From assembly GCA_964633715.1 (NCBI GenBank), contig CAZWHQ010000007.1, positions 43,401 to 107,400 on the forward strand: a stretch of 64,000 bases of DNA, given 5' to 3'. The translations under genes and the position numbers were made by a program. Below the pieces are notes generated by a model. That model was not told where the DNA came from and did not search any database. It was given only the letters and a program-made list of their open reading frames with translations. The DNA comes from JAUWVG01 sp964633715. Lineage in GTDB: Bacteria; Acidobacteriota; Aminicenantia; Aminicenantales; Aminicenantaceae. This document shows positions 49,538-57,995 of the stretch, piece by piece. Numbering within the stretch: position 1 is the stretch's first letter; each line of letters begins with the position of its first letter.

Positions 49538-49977
49538 CGTGTCGATGACAGGATGAAAGTCACCGGTCCGTCATTGATCAAACGGACGTCCATCAAAGCC
49601 CCAAAAACTCCCTTTTTAACCTCCAGTCCTCTTTCGTTCATTTTCTGAACCAAGCTCTCAAAAATTCTTTGGGCACATTGAGGTTCCTCAGCCCTGTCAA
49701 AACTGGGGCGTCTTCCTTTGGTCGTGGATGCAGCCAGAGTGAATTGTGATACAGCCAGAATTCTCCCCCCCTTGTCCAAAAGGGAAAGATTCATTTTCCC
49801 CTGAGCATCCGGAAATATTCTCAAATCGACGATTTTGTTGGCCATTCGATTGACCTCGTCCAGAGAATCTCCCTTCTCCACTCCAACAAGAAGGCAAACA
49901 CCCTGACCTATCTGGCAAAAAACTTCTCCTCCAATTTCGACCGATGCTTTTTTAACCCTTTGCAGAACAATTTTCAT
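49534..49977 (-). CDS. dtd: D-aminoacyl-tRNA deacylase
   Basis: A 147-residue DTD that hydrolyses D-amino acids (and glycine) wrongly attached to tRNA. The N-terminus MKIVLQRVKKASVEI, the catalytic SQFTLAAST motif and the cis Gly-Pro motif in NDGPVTFIL are all present at the usual places. It is 6 bases downstream of murJ on the same strand, and converges with the HEAT-repeat gene. Confidence 0.96.
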   Translation of the reverse strand: MKIVLQRVKKASVEIGGEVFCQIGQGVCLLVGVEKGDSLDEVNRMANKIVDLRIFPDAQGKMNLSLLDKGGRILAVSQFTLAASTTKGRRPSFDRAEEPQCAQRIFESLVQKMNERGLEVKKGVFGALMDVRLINDGPVTFILSSTR

Positions 49978-49983
49978 AAAAAA

Positions 49984-51606
49984 TCACTTTTTGTCCAGTA
50001 TCTTATCTTTTGAAAAAGCCCGCTTGAGACTTTTAATATCTTCATGCCTAAAGAGCAGGTTCATAAACAAATAAACAATCACACCCCCTAAAATAACAGC
50101 GAGAACAACACTTGTCCTCTCGATAAACACTAATTTCTCGAAGTCAAATCGATCCATAAAAATCCACACCACTCCTGCCATAACCGCAGCAGACAGCGCA
50201 GATTTCAAGGCAGAGACAAGCATATCCTTTTTTTCAATCCTTCCGAGTTTTTTCTCAAGAAGAACGAATAATGCACCAAAGTTAATTAATGAGGATAAGG
50301 ATAAAGCCAGGGCAATACCTCCAGCACGGAGTGGCCCCATCAACAAAAGAGAAAAACCGATGTTGCATATCATCACAAAAAAGGCCACCACCACAGGAGT
50401 TTTTGTGTCCTTGAGAGAATAGAACATGGGGGCGAGAATTTTGGTGCCTGAAATAAAGGGAAGCCCAAAAGCAAAAAAGAAGAGGCACCAGGCACTCATG
50501 GTCGTTGACTGCGCATCAAAGGCCCCCCGTTCAAAAAGAACCTGAATGATGGGTTGGTTGAGTACCAGAAGACCAGCCATAGCCGGGAAGGTGATGAGGA
50601 ATATTAATTTGAAAGAATATTTGAGGGTTTTTTTCATGCCTTCGATATCTTTGCGAGCAGCCAGATCAGAGAGTGTCGGAAACAGGGCAATAGACAGGGC
50701 GATGGCAAAAAGCCCGAGGGTCAGCTCCTCGATCCGAGAGGCATAATAAAGCGAGGACACACTCCCATCTTCCAGCGATGAGGCAATCGTGCGGGAAATA
50801 AACATGTTGATCTGATAAATTCCGGCCCCAAAAATCCCTGGGATAATCAGCCTGGCCACTTTTTTTACAGCAGGATGTGTGAAACTGAGCCCAAATTTAA
50901 AGGTCATGCCTTCTCGCCTGAGAAAAGGAATCTGAATGGCCAGTTGAAGAAAGCCGCCCATGACAATCCCAACGGCAAAGACATAGGCAGGTTCCGCGGC
51001 TTTTTCTGCAAAAATTAGAGCGGCTGTAATAATGGCCAAGTTAAAGAGCACCGGGGTAAAAGCGGGAATAAAAAACTTCTTAAAAGAATTAAGAATGGCC
51101 ATAGATAGCGCTGCCAGGCTTATCAGGAAAATGTAGGGGAACACAATTTTTGTTAAAACAATAGTCAGCTCCCACTTCCCTGGTACTCTTGCATATCCAA
51201 AGGCTATAATTTTGACCAGAATGGGAGAAAAAACAATCCCAAGAACGGTCAATACAGTCAGAATCAATGTTAAATCGAAAAAAAACACGTTTGCAAATGT
51301 CCACAGTTCATTTCGTGATTTATCCTGCCTTTCCTGTGCAAAGACCGGGATGAACGCTGCTGTCATAGCTCCTTCGGCCGTCAAGCGCCGCAGCAAATTG
51401 GGAATGAGAGAGGCAATGATATAGGCATCCATCCCAGTGCCTGTCCCGAGAAATTTGGCTTGGAGCATGTCGCGGAAATAACCCAAAATCCGACTCAAAA
51501 CCGTGGGGAGGGTCATGGATAAGGTTGAACGGACCAGCCTACGATTCTGAACCTCCTGGTGGGCTTGATGGGGCTCATTCAGAGGTTTTATTTCATCTTC
51601 TTTCAT
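49984..51606 (-). CDS. murJ: Lipid II flippase MurJ
   Basis: A 540-residue MATE/MVF-like protein with about 14 transmembrane helices that flips the peptidoglycan precursor lipid II across the inner membrane. The N-terminal part has RILGYFRDMLQAKFLGTGTGMDAYIIA and LRRLTAEGAMTAAFIPVF, with basic and Glu residues of the central cavity; FPTLSDLAAR follows TM8. Divergent from rpsT, as in many proteobacteria. Confidence 0.94.
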   Translation of the reverse strand: MKEDEIKPLNEPHQAHQEVQNRRLVRSTLSMTLPTVLSRILGYFRDMLQAKFLGTGTGMDAYIIASLIPNLLRRLTAEGAMTAAFIPVFAQERQDKSRNELWTFANVFFFDLTLILTVLTVLGIVFSPILVKIIAFGYARVPGKWELTIVLTKIVFPYIFLISLAALSMAILNSFKKFFIPAFTPVLFNLAIITAALIFAEKAAEPAYVFAVGIVMGGFLQLAIQIPFLRREGMTFKFGLSFTHPAVKKVARLIIPGIFGAGIYQINMFISRTIASSLEDGSVSSLYYASRIEELTLGLFAIALSIALFPTLSDLAARKDIEGMKKTLKYSFKLIFLITFPAMAGLLVLNQPIIQVLFERGAFDAQSTTMSAWCLFFFAFGLPFISGTKILAPMFYSLKDTKTPVVVAFFVMICNIGFSLLLMGPLRAGGIALALSLSSLINFGALFVLLEKKLGRIEKKDMLVSALKSALSAAVMAGVVWIFMDRFDFEKLVFIERTSVVLAVILGGVIVYLFMNLLFRHEDIKSLKRAFSKDKILDKK

Positions 51607-51639
51607 GTTGAGTTCATTTCCTCTAACCCTATGAGAAGG

Positions 51640-51668
51640 TTGACTTTAGGACTAAGATGTCTTATCAT
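51640..51668 (+). promoter_or_regulatory. Sigma-70-type promoter of rpsT
   Basis: TTGACT (51640-51645), 17-base spacer, TATCAT (51663-51668), 24 bases before ATG 51693, which has a CAGGAG ribosome site. This also confirms that translation does not start at the upstream in-frame codon at 51657. Confidence 0.75.
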
Positions 51669-51692
51669 ACCATTTCTTTGCAGGAGAAAAAA

Positions 51693-51971
51693 ATGGCAAA
51701 TCATAAGTCCGCAATCAAACAGTGGAGGCAGAGCCTCAAAAAAAACGCCATCAACCAGAGCAACCGGTCCATTTTGCGCACACAGATCAAGGCGCTGCGA
51801 AAGGCCATTCAAAACGAAAACAAAGAAGAGGCTCAAAAACTTTTGCCTAAAACATTTTCAACTATCGACAGGTCAATAAAAAAAGGGACGATCCACGAAA
51901 ACCAGGGCAACAGGCACAAATCACGTTTAAGCCGTCAAGTAGAATTACTTAACGCCTCCCCCTCCAAATAA
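51693..51971 (+). CDS. rpsT: 30S ribosomal protein S20
   Basis: A 92-residue basic helical protein starting MANHKSAIKQWRQSLKKN, the hallmark of S20, which binds 16S rRNA early in 30S assembly. The ribosome site (CAGGAG, 51681-51686) and an upstream promoter agree with the ATG at 51693. The last 23 bases overlap the end of holA on the other strand, with no space for a terminator between them. Confidence 0.95.
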   Translation: MANHKSAIKQWRQSLKKNAINQSNRSILRTQIKALRKAIQNENKEEAQKLLPKTFSTIDRSIKKGTIHENQGNRHKSRLSRQVELLNASPSK

Positions 51972-53040
51972 CGCGGTTAACAGAACCTTCTCCAAGAAAG
52001 CGACAATACTCAAAAAGAAATCCTTCCAACAGTGTTTGAAGAGAAAGAGAGGTCGTCTTTATCTTTAAATCTATTTCTTCCAACATAGTCAGAAAGCGAT
52101 TGAGGTCTTCTAGAGACAGGCCCTCAACAAGAGCGAAAAATTCATTAAATTTTCTCGTATAAAAGTCACCGAATTTCTCTAAGATTTGTGGTTTTAGTTC
52201 TTTAAAAATTGCTTTCCGTTCTTTTTTTTTCTCGGACAGCAGAAGTTTGGCCAAAAGAAGCTTAGAAAAAAACCGGGAAAATGTACCCAAGATGTATTCT
52301 GGTCTCGTTCCTTCTTTATTTAACAAATTATCCAGTACGATGAGGCTTTGTTCATAATCTCCCCGCTCCAGATTTTCAACAATCTCCCACTCAAGAAAAG
52401 ATTTAACCCAACCAGATATTTGATTGATATCATCCAATTCAATTTGTTTTTTTTCGCCGACATAGGTCACGATTTTTTTTATCTCGTTATGAATCCGGCC
52501 GAGATTATTCCCAGAAATTTCTGCCAAACGTTTTGTTGCATCAAAGGTCGGTTCTTTATCGTACATATGAAACTGCTTCTCAATCCAGGAAAGCAGAGCC
52601 CTGCCTTTCAAGGGCCTCATTTCTTCGACAAAAACACTCGAGGAAGGCAGGGACGAAAAAAATCTTACGATATGTGAACTTCTCCTCACCTTTCCTGAAA
52701 AAACAATAACCATAATGGTCTGTGCTGAGCATGTTTGAAAATATTCCTTGAGCAGATTCTCCTCTGTTGCAGTAAGTTTTCCTCCTCGTTCTTGTGTTCC
52801 GGAAATTTCGACCGTGATAAGCCTTCGTGTAGTAAAAAACGGAATCGTACGCGCCATATCGATGATTTCAGACCATGAATTTTCTTCCAATTGGAATTTT
52901 TCAACATTGTTGTCTTCGCCGCCTTTGCCACCAAGTATCTTTTTGATCTGTTCTATTAACTCGTGGGCAAGGAAAGGCTCTTCTCCATAAAAAAAGTAGC
53001 AGGCGTGGAGATTGTTCTCGTTGAGAAGTGGAGGACTCAC
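51949..53040 (-). CDS. holA: DNA polymerase III delta subunit
   Basis: A 363-residue clamp-loader delta subunit that opens the sliding clamp. The AAA+-like N-terminal domain begins CYFFYGEEPFLAHELIEQIKK and contains the IPFFTTRRLITVE segment; the middle domain has ISGNNLGRIHNEIKKI and the C-terminal collar domain follows. Start codon is GTG 53040, 2 bases after the lptE stop. The leuS-lptE-holA order is the same as in E. coli. Confidence 0.93.
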   Translation of the reverse strand: MSPPLLNENNLHACYFFYGEEPFLAHELIEQIKKILGGKGGEDNNVEKFQLEENSWSEIIDMARTIPFFTTRRLITVEISGTQERGGKLTATEENLLKEYFQTCSAQTIMVIVFSGKVRRSSHIVRFFSSLPSSSVFVEEMRPLKGRALLSWIEKQFHMYDKEPTFDATKRLAEISGNNLGRIHNEIKKIVTYVGEKKQIELDDINQISGWVKSFLEWEIVENLERGDYEQSLIVLDNLLNKEGTRPEYILGTFSRFFSKLLLAKLLLSEKKKERKAIFKELKPQILEKFGDFYTRKFNEFFALVEGLSLEDLNRFLTMLEEIDLKIKTTSLSLQTLLEGFLFEYCRFLGEGSVNRVIWRGRR

Positions 53041-53042
53041 GC

Positions 53043-53552
53043 TTAAAATCCCTCCAGCATGGTGATAACCAAGCTGCGGGCAAATCTTTCGGCCAATTTA
53101 TCAAGGGCTTCTGATTCCACGCTTTCAAAGTCTGAGCCTTCGGGAACTTGATATTCATACTGGTAAGAATGATAAGGATTGGAATAAATAACTTTGTTGT
53201 TCACAAGGTCTCTCAAATCGATCTTAGTGACAACAATGATATTGTAACGGTCAGCGGTCGCCTCCACTCCAAAGGCAATTGGGACTGCTTCAAAGGAAAT
53301 AATTTCTCCGACAAAAATGGCATCTGCAGTTGTGGGATCTACTGAAATCTCAACTTTCCCTCTGGCCACAATTTCATCGATGACAGCTTGGGTCAACTTC
53401 AAATCCAGCTGAAACCGGGTGGTCCGATTCTTGAACATCGGGATGTTGATTTTTTTGATATGTTCGGGGAGAAGACTCCCTGTTCCCTGTAAATGGTATC
53501 CACACTGGATTAAAACAAGACATATCAATAATAGAAAACAGATCTTTTTCAT
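53043..53552 (-). CDS. lptE: LPS-assembly lipoprotein LptE
   Basis: A 169-residue lipoprotein: signal peptide ending in the lipobox LIQC (Cys17), then GYHLQGTGSLLPEHIKKINIPMF, the LptE family start, and an alpha/beta domain. It plugs the LptD barrel in the outer membrane for LPS insertion. LptD is not in the window. Position between leuS and holA supports the call. Confidence 0.93.
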   Translation of the reverse strand: MKKICFLLLICLVLIQCGYHLQGTGSLLPEHIKKINIPMFKNRTTRFQLDLKLTQAVIDEIVARGKVEISVDPTTADAIFVGEIISFEAVPIAFGVEATADRYNIIVVTKIDLRDLVNNKVIYSNPYHSYQYEYQVPEGSDFESVESEALDKLAERFARSLVITMLEGF

Positions 53553-53576
53553 ATCCCGCCTTTAGAATAAGTCCAG

Positions 53577-56060
53577 TTAAATAACAATATTGACCAGCTT
53601 GTCTTGAACAAAAATAACTTTTCTAATCTTTCTATCTCCGATTATATTCCGGATTTTCTCAGATTCCAAGGCTTTTCGTTCCACATCCTCTTTCGGCAGC
53701 CCTCTCCCAACATCAAACTTATCTCTGAGTTTTCCGTTGATCTGGACAACAACAGTAACCGTTTCCTCTCTTGCCAGGTCAGGGTCAAAAACCGGCCAGG
53801 ATGTATGAATAAGAAGCTCTTGGTGCCCCATTTTCTCCCAAATGTCTTCACAAAAGTGAGGGGCAAATGGGGAGAGCACCAAGACGAGAATTTCCATGGC
53901 ACTTTTCAGAAGAGCCCTGTCTTTTGGATTATTTTTCAGGTTGTCACGCTCTTTTTTAATAGAATTGAAGAATTCCATTATAGAGCTGATGGCTGTATTC
54001 AAGTGATATCTCTTTTCGATATCGTCACCAACTTTTTTTATCGTCTGGTGCATTTTTGTCTTCAAGTGGAGGTAGTTTTCGCTCTCCGGAGACATATCCT
54101 TTGCTTGGTTTTGATCTAAAGAAAAGAGGTCTAGATTTTCATGGAAAAAAGTCCAGATGCGGCAAAGAAATCTGTGGCTTCCTTCAATGCCCTTTTCATT
54201 CCAGGCAATTTCCTTTTCGGGAGGGGATGAAAAAAGGATAAAGATCCGCAGAGTATCGGCGCCAAATCGTGCCAGTATATCATCCGGATCCACAACATTT
54301 CCTTTGGATTTTGACATGGCCGAACCGTCCTTGGTGACCATCCCTTGAGGAAGATAATGGGGGAAGGGTTCATCTATGGACGTCAATCCAATATCTCTGA
54401 GGATCTTACAGAAAAATCGGGCATAGATCAGGTGTAGAATGGCATGTTCGACTCCCCCGATATAGAGATCGACGGGCATCCAATAATCGACAGCCGAGGG
54501 TAAAAAGGGCTGTGTTTTTTCTTGGGAAGAGCAATAGCGAAAGTAATACCAGGATGAATCAAAAAACGTATCCATTGTATCGGTTTCCCTGCGTGCTTGT
54601 CCTCCACACTGAGGACAATTTGTGTGGGCAAAACTGTCGGTATTTTCCAATGGAGAACCCTCGACTCCTTGAAATTCCACATCAGCTGGAAGAACCACAG
54701 GCAAATCTTTTTCCGGAACAGCTACGGCCCCGCACTTCTCACAGTAAATGATAGGAATGGGAGTTCCCCAGTACCGCTGCCGGGAAATGCCCCAATCCCT
54801 GAGGCGAAACAGGATGCTTTCTCGTCCAAATCCCGAATCTTCAGCGTATTGAGCCATGGCACTCATGGCCTCTTCAGAGGTTTTCCCATTAAAATCTCCG
54901 GAATTCACTAGCCTCCCGTATCCTTCAAAAGCCTCTTCCAACTCACCCGGAGAGGATTTGCCCTCTGGAATAATGACCTCCCGTATAGGAATGGAATATT
55001 TCTTGGCAAAATCAAAATCTCTTTGATCATGTCCGGGGACGGCCATGACGGCTCCTGTCCCGTATTCCAAAAGAACATAATTGGCAATCCAGATAGGAAT
55101 TTTCTCCCCGGTATAGGGATTAATGGCTTTTTTCCCGGTATCGATGCCTATTTTTTCTTCTTCAATTAAATTATTATCGAACCGCTGCTTTTTTATGCTC
55201 AAATCAATCCATGACTGGAACTGTTCTTTCAAATCGGAATCAGAAATCAGTATTTGGCTCAAGGGATGTTCAGGGGAGATCGCTACAAAAGTGGCTCCAT
55301 AAATTGTGTCGACTCGTGTCGTGAAAACTTCGATAGATAAATCAGTATCTGCAACTGGAAATGTCACATGGGCCCCCCGACTCTTTCCAATCCAGTTTTT
55401 CTGCATGAGGAGAACATATTCTGGCCATTTTTTTAGAAGATCATGACCAGAGAGAAGCTCTTCAGCATAGTCTGTGATTTTGAGGAACCACTGTTCCATA
55501 TCTTTCTGTTCAACTTCCGAATCACAGCGCCAGCATGTATTACCAGCCGCTTGTTCGTTGGCCAGCACGGTCTGGCATTGAGGACACCAGTTGACCCAAC
55601 TTTTTTTCTTGTAGGCCAATCCCCTAGAGTACATTTGAAGAAAAATCCATTGGTTCCATCTGTAGTATTCTGGAAGACAGGTGTTGACTTCCCTTCCCCA
55701 ATCGTAATAAAAACCCATCCTCTTGAGCTGAAACTTCATGTGAGCGATATTATCCAGTGTCCAGCTTTGTGGATGGACACCACTCTTTATGGCTGCATTT
55801 TCAGCCGGCATGCCAAAGGCATCCCATCCTATGGGGTGAAGCACATTAAAACCTTTCATCACTTTGTGACGGGAGATCACATCTCCAATTGTGTAATTGC
55901 GCACATGTCCCATATGAATTCTTCCAGATGGATAGGGATACATCTCCAGGCAGTAGAACTTTGTTTTTTTACTATCTTCAAAAACTGGGAAGACTTCCTT
56001 ATCCTCCCAAATTTTCTGCCATTTCGCCTCTATCCGCTGAAAATCATAGTTTTCCGTCAT
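53577..56060 (-). CDS. leuS: Leucyl-tRNA synthetase
   Basis: An 827-residue class I synthetase. The HIGH motif appears as PYPSGRIHMGHVRNY, the KMSKS motif as AMSKSKGNVVDP, and the editing domain contains FTTRVDTIYGATF with the conserved Thr/Asp residues. Zinc-binding cysteines are visible in WCPQCQTVLANEQAAGNTCWRC and CEKCGAV ... CPQCGG. Full length. It starts the leuS-lptE-holA run and is divergent from the ABC importer. Confidence 0.97.
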   Translation of the reverse strand: MTENYDFQRIEAKWQKIWEDKEVFPVFEDSKKTKFYCLEMYPYPSGRIHMGHVRNYTIGDVISRHKVMKGFNVLHPIGWDAFGMPAENAAIKSGVHPQSWTLDNIAHMKFQLKRMGFYYDWGREVNTCLPEYYRWNQWIFLQMYSRGLAYKKKSWVNWCPQCQTVLANEQAAGNTCWRCDSEVEQKDMEQWFLKITDYAEELLSGHDLLKKWPEYVLLMQKNWIGKSRGAHVTFPVADTDLSIEVFTTRVDTIYGATFVAISPEHPLSQILISDSDLKEQFQSWIDLSIKKQRFDNNLIEEEKIGIDTGKKAINPYTGEKIPIWIANYVLLEYGTGAVMAVPGHDQRDFDFAKKYSIPIREVIIPEGKSSPGELEEAFEGYGRLVNSGDFNGKTSEEAMSAMAQYAEDSGFGRESILFRLRDWGISRQRYWGTPIPIIYCEKCGAVAVPEKDLPVVLPADVEFQGVEGSPLENTDSFAHTNCPQCGGQARRETDTMDTFFDSSWYYFRYCSSQEKTQPFLPSAVDYWMPVDLYIGGVEHAILHLIYARFFCKILRDIGLTSIDEPFPHYLPQGMVTKDGSAMSKSKGNVVDPDDILARFGADTLRIFILFSSPPEKEIAWNEKGIEGSHRFLCRIWTFFHENLDLFSLDQNQAKDMSPESENYLHLKTKMHQTIKKVGDDIEKRYHLNTAISSIMEFFNSIKKERDNLKNNPKDRALLKSAMEILVLVLSPFAPHFCEDIWEKMGHQELLIHTSWPVFDPDLAREETVTVVVQINGKLRDKFDVGRGLPKEDVERKALESEKIRNIIGDRKIRKVIFVQDKLVNIVI

Positions 56061-56109
56061 CGTTTTGCCTTATTGATTTCTCACCTGTATGGGGAATAAA
56101 TCAGCCTAA

Positions 56110-56138
56110 ATATTAGAGTTATCCCCTCAAAAAGTCAA
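56110..56138 (-). promoter_or_regulatory. Sigma-70-type promoter of leuS
   Basis: Minus strand: TTGACT (56138-56133), 17-base spacer, TAATAT (56115-56110). The leader of about 42 bases carries AAGG near the ATG at 56060. No T-box-like leader is visible in this short stretch. Confidence 0.7.
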
Positions 56139-56143
56139 CTGGA

Positions 56144-56231
56144 TAGGGCCAGGCCTGCAAAACATAAATAACTTTCAACAGGATTCAATCAGTATCGAGA
56201 AAGTTATTCATGTTTTGCAGGCCTGGCCCTA
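56144..56231. repeat. 33-bp-arm inverted repeat (palindrome) between leuS and the ABC importer
   Basis: Left arm 56144-56176 and right arm 56199-56231 are complementary in 32 of 33 positions; the only mismatch is an A against C. The loop is 22 bases. The outer ends read TAGGGCC and GGCCCTA. The palindrome is between two divergent promoters, upstream of both, so neither gene's transcript should contain it. It could be a MITE-like element, an operator or a read-through hairpin; it encodes nothing. Confidence 0.9.
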
Positions 56232-56278
56232 ATTTCCGGCTCTAATTTCCCTTGAATTTTTCAAAAAGGCCTATTTTG

Positions 56279-56287
56279 TGGCATAAT
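56279..56287 (+). promoter_or_regulatory. Possible extended -10 promoter of the ABC importer genes
   Basis: TGGCATAAT is an extended -10 match ending 11 bases before ATG 56299; no good -35 is seen. No ribosome site precedes the ATG. A second in-frame ATG is at 56305. Confidence 0.45.
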
Positions 56288-56298
56288 CCCTATTTGTC

Positions 56299-57093
56299 AT
56301 GACGATGCTTAACGTTTCGAACCTCTCTGCAGGATATGGGGATACAGATGTCATCACAGACATCTCCTTTTCTCTAGAGAAAGGCGAACTTATCGCAATC
56401 TTGGGGCGAAACGGATCAGGAAAGAGCACCTTGATCAAGGCACTTCAGGGACTCTTAAAGAATACAAGAGGAACTGTAGAAGTCAACAAAAAAGATGTTT
56501 TTGGTCTGTCCACCCGGCTCTTGGCCAAACAGATTGCGTATGTTCCTCAAATAGCAAGTTTAACCTTTGAATTTTCTGTCTTGGAAATCGTCCATATGGG
56601 AAGATATGTGCATCAGGGACGAATGGAAAAAATTAAGTCTTTGGATAATTCCACCATTCAAGACGTCATGAAGCTCACGGAAATCCTTCATTTGCAGCAT
56701 AAAAAAATTGCTCACCTAAGCGGAGGGGAGCAGCAGAGAGTCTTCATCGCCCGTGCTTTGGCTCAGGACACACCTCTCCTCTTCCTCGATGAACCAAGCT
56801 CTCACCTAGATATCAGCTATCAGGTCGATATTTACAGAATTCTTAAGCGGCTTCAGGAAGAAAAGGGCAAAACCATTTTGACCACCGAACACAACATCAA
56901 TCTTGTCGTCCCTTATTCTCAGCGACTCATGTTCCTCCGGGAGGGGAAAATATTTGCCCAGGGCACCCCAGAAAAACTTATCACCAAATCTTACATTCGG
57001 GAAGTCTTCCAGGCTGACGTAGACATAAGAGAAAACGCTCGCTCAGGGCTTCCGGAAATATCATTCATCCCGGCAAAAGAGGAAAAACCGTGA
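56299..57093 (+). CDS. ABC transporter ATP-binding protein, cobalamin/Fe-siderophore type
   Basis: A 264-residue ATPase of the FecE/BtuD class with Walker A LGRNGSGKSTLIKAL, the Q-loop AYVPQ, signature LSGGEQQRVFIARAL, Walker B LLFLDEPSSHLD and the switch His in TTEHNINLV. It energises import of vitamin B12, heme or ferric siderophores. It is the first gene of an ATPase-binding protein-permease trio; the stop overlaps the next gene's GTG by 4 bases. Confidence 0.92.
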   Translation: MTMLNVSNLSAGYGDTDVITDISFSLEKGELIAILGRNGSGKSTLIKALQGLLKNTRGTVEVNKKDVFGLSTRLLAKQIAYVPQIASLTFEFSVLEIVHMGRYVHQGRMEKIKSLDNSTIQDVMKLTEILHLQHKKIAHLSGGEQQRVFIARALAQDTPLLFLDEPSSHLDISYQVDIYRILKRLQEEKGKTILTTEHNINLVVPYSQRLMFLREGKIFAQGTPEKLITKSYIREVFQADVDIRENARSGLPEISFIPAKEEKP

Positions 57094-57995
57094 CCAGTCG
57101 TAAATTTGGATTCATTGTGCTTGTTCTTCTTCTGCCCATGCTTCCGGTCTTTGCACAACACAAAGTCTTTACAGATGCCCTTGGTTATATCACAAGGATG
57201 GAATCCCCCCCCAAAAAAATTATTTCCTTGGCTCCCAATATCACTGAAATCCTTTTCGCCCTCGATCTGGGAGATCGTGTCGTAGGAGTGACACGTTTTT
57301 GTGATTATCCTCCAGAAGCCAAAAGAAAAGAGAGGATTGGAGGTTTGGTTGACCCCAATTTGGAAAAAATCATCTCTTTGAATCCGGATCTCATTATCGG
57401 TTTTAGAGGAAATCCCATTCGTTTTATTAAACGAATGCAAGAATTCAATCTCCCTGTTTTTGTCCTTGAAACAGGAACAACCATCGACAGTATCTTCTCT
57501 GTAATCGAAACAGTTGCCCAAATTACTTGGGTTGAAAAACGAGCGGACAAACTTCTTCAACCTCTCAAACTGAGGTATGAAAATATCATCACCGCCCTCG
57601 ATGGAGTCAAAAACACTCCCAAAGTGTTCGTCTTTCTTCATGGTGTGGGCCTGTGGACGTGTGGAAAAAACAGCTTCATGGATGACCTTCTGACTAAAGC
57701 CAGAGGAAAAAACATCGCTGGAAATATAAAGAAGAAATGGCTCCTCTTCAGTCAAGAGAAACTCATTGCAGAAAATCCACAATTCATCATCATCCTTTCC
57801 AAATCCCAAGAGGCCTTCATCGAAGCAAAAAAAACAATCTCAAAGGGAACTTATCTTAAAAACCTTCCAGCAGTCCTAAAAGATAATATGTTTTTTTTAG
57901 ATGAAAATCTGGCCACCCGGCCGGGTCCAAGGATTATAGATGCTCTGGACAACCTTGCTCGAATATTTCATCCGGAAGCCTTTACAATTAAATGA
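57090..57995 (+). CDS. ABC transporter periplasmic binding protein, BtuF/FecB type
   Basis: A 301-residue protein with signal peptide (about residues 1-23, cleavage near VFAQ) and the two-lobed helical-backbone binding fold: KKIISLAPNITEILFALDLGDRVVGVTRFCDYPPEA, then LEKIISLNPDLIIGF. These match BtuF-like proteins for cobalamin and FecB-like proteins for Fe-siderophores; the ligand is not decided. GTG start overlaps the ATPase gene (GTGA); the stop overlaps the permease by 4 bases. Confidence 0.9.
   Translation: MTSRKFGFIVLVLLLPMLPVFAQHKVFTDALGYITRMESPPKKIISLAPNITEILFALDLGDRVVGVTRFCDYPPEAKRKERIGGLVDPNLEKIISLNPDLIIGFRGNPIRFIKRMQEFNLPVFVLETGTTIDSIFSVIETVAQITWVEKRADKLLQPLKLRYENIITALDGVKNTPKVFVFLHGVGLWTCGKNSFMDDLLTKARGKNIAGNIKKKWLLFSQEKLIAENPQFIIILSKSQEAFIEAKKTISKGTYLKNLPAVLKDNMFFLDENLATRPGPRIIDALDNLARIFHPEAFTIK

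Noticed and set aside
51657..51692. Twelve-residue extension of S20
   Set aside because: It overlaps the -10 box of the rpsT promoter; MANHKSA is the family N-terminus and has the ribosome site.
56061..56298. Cobalamin riboswitch upstream of the ABC importer
   Set aside because: No B12-box-like GCCACTG segment was seen, and the predicted promoter leaves a leader of only a few bases.
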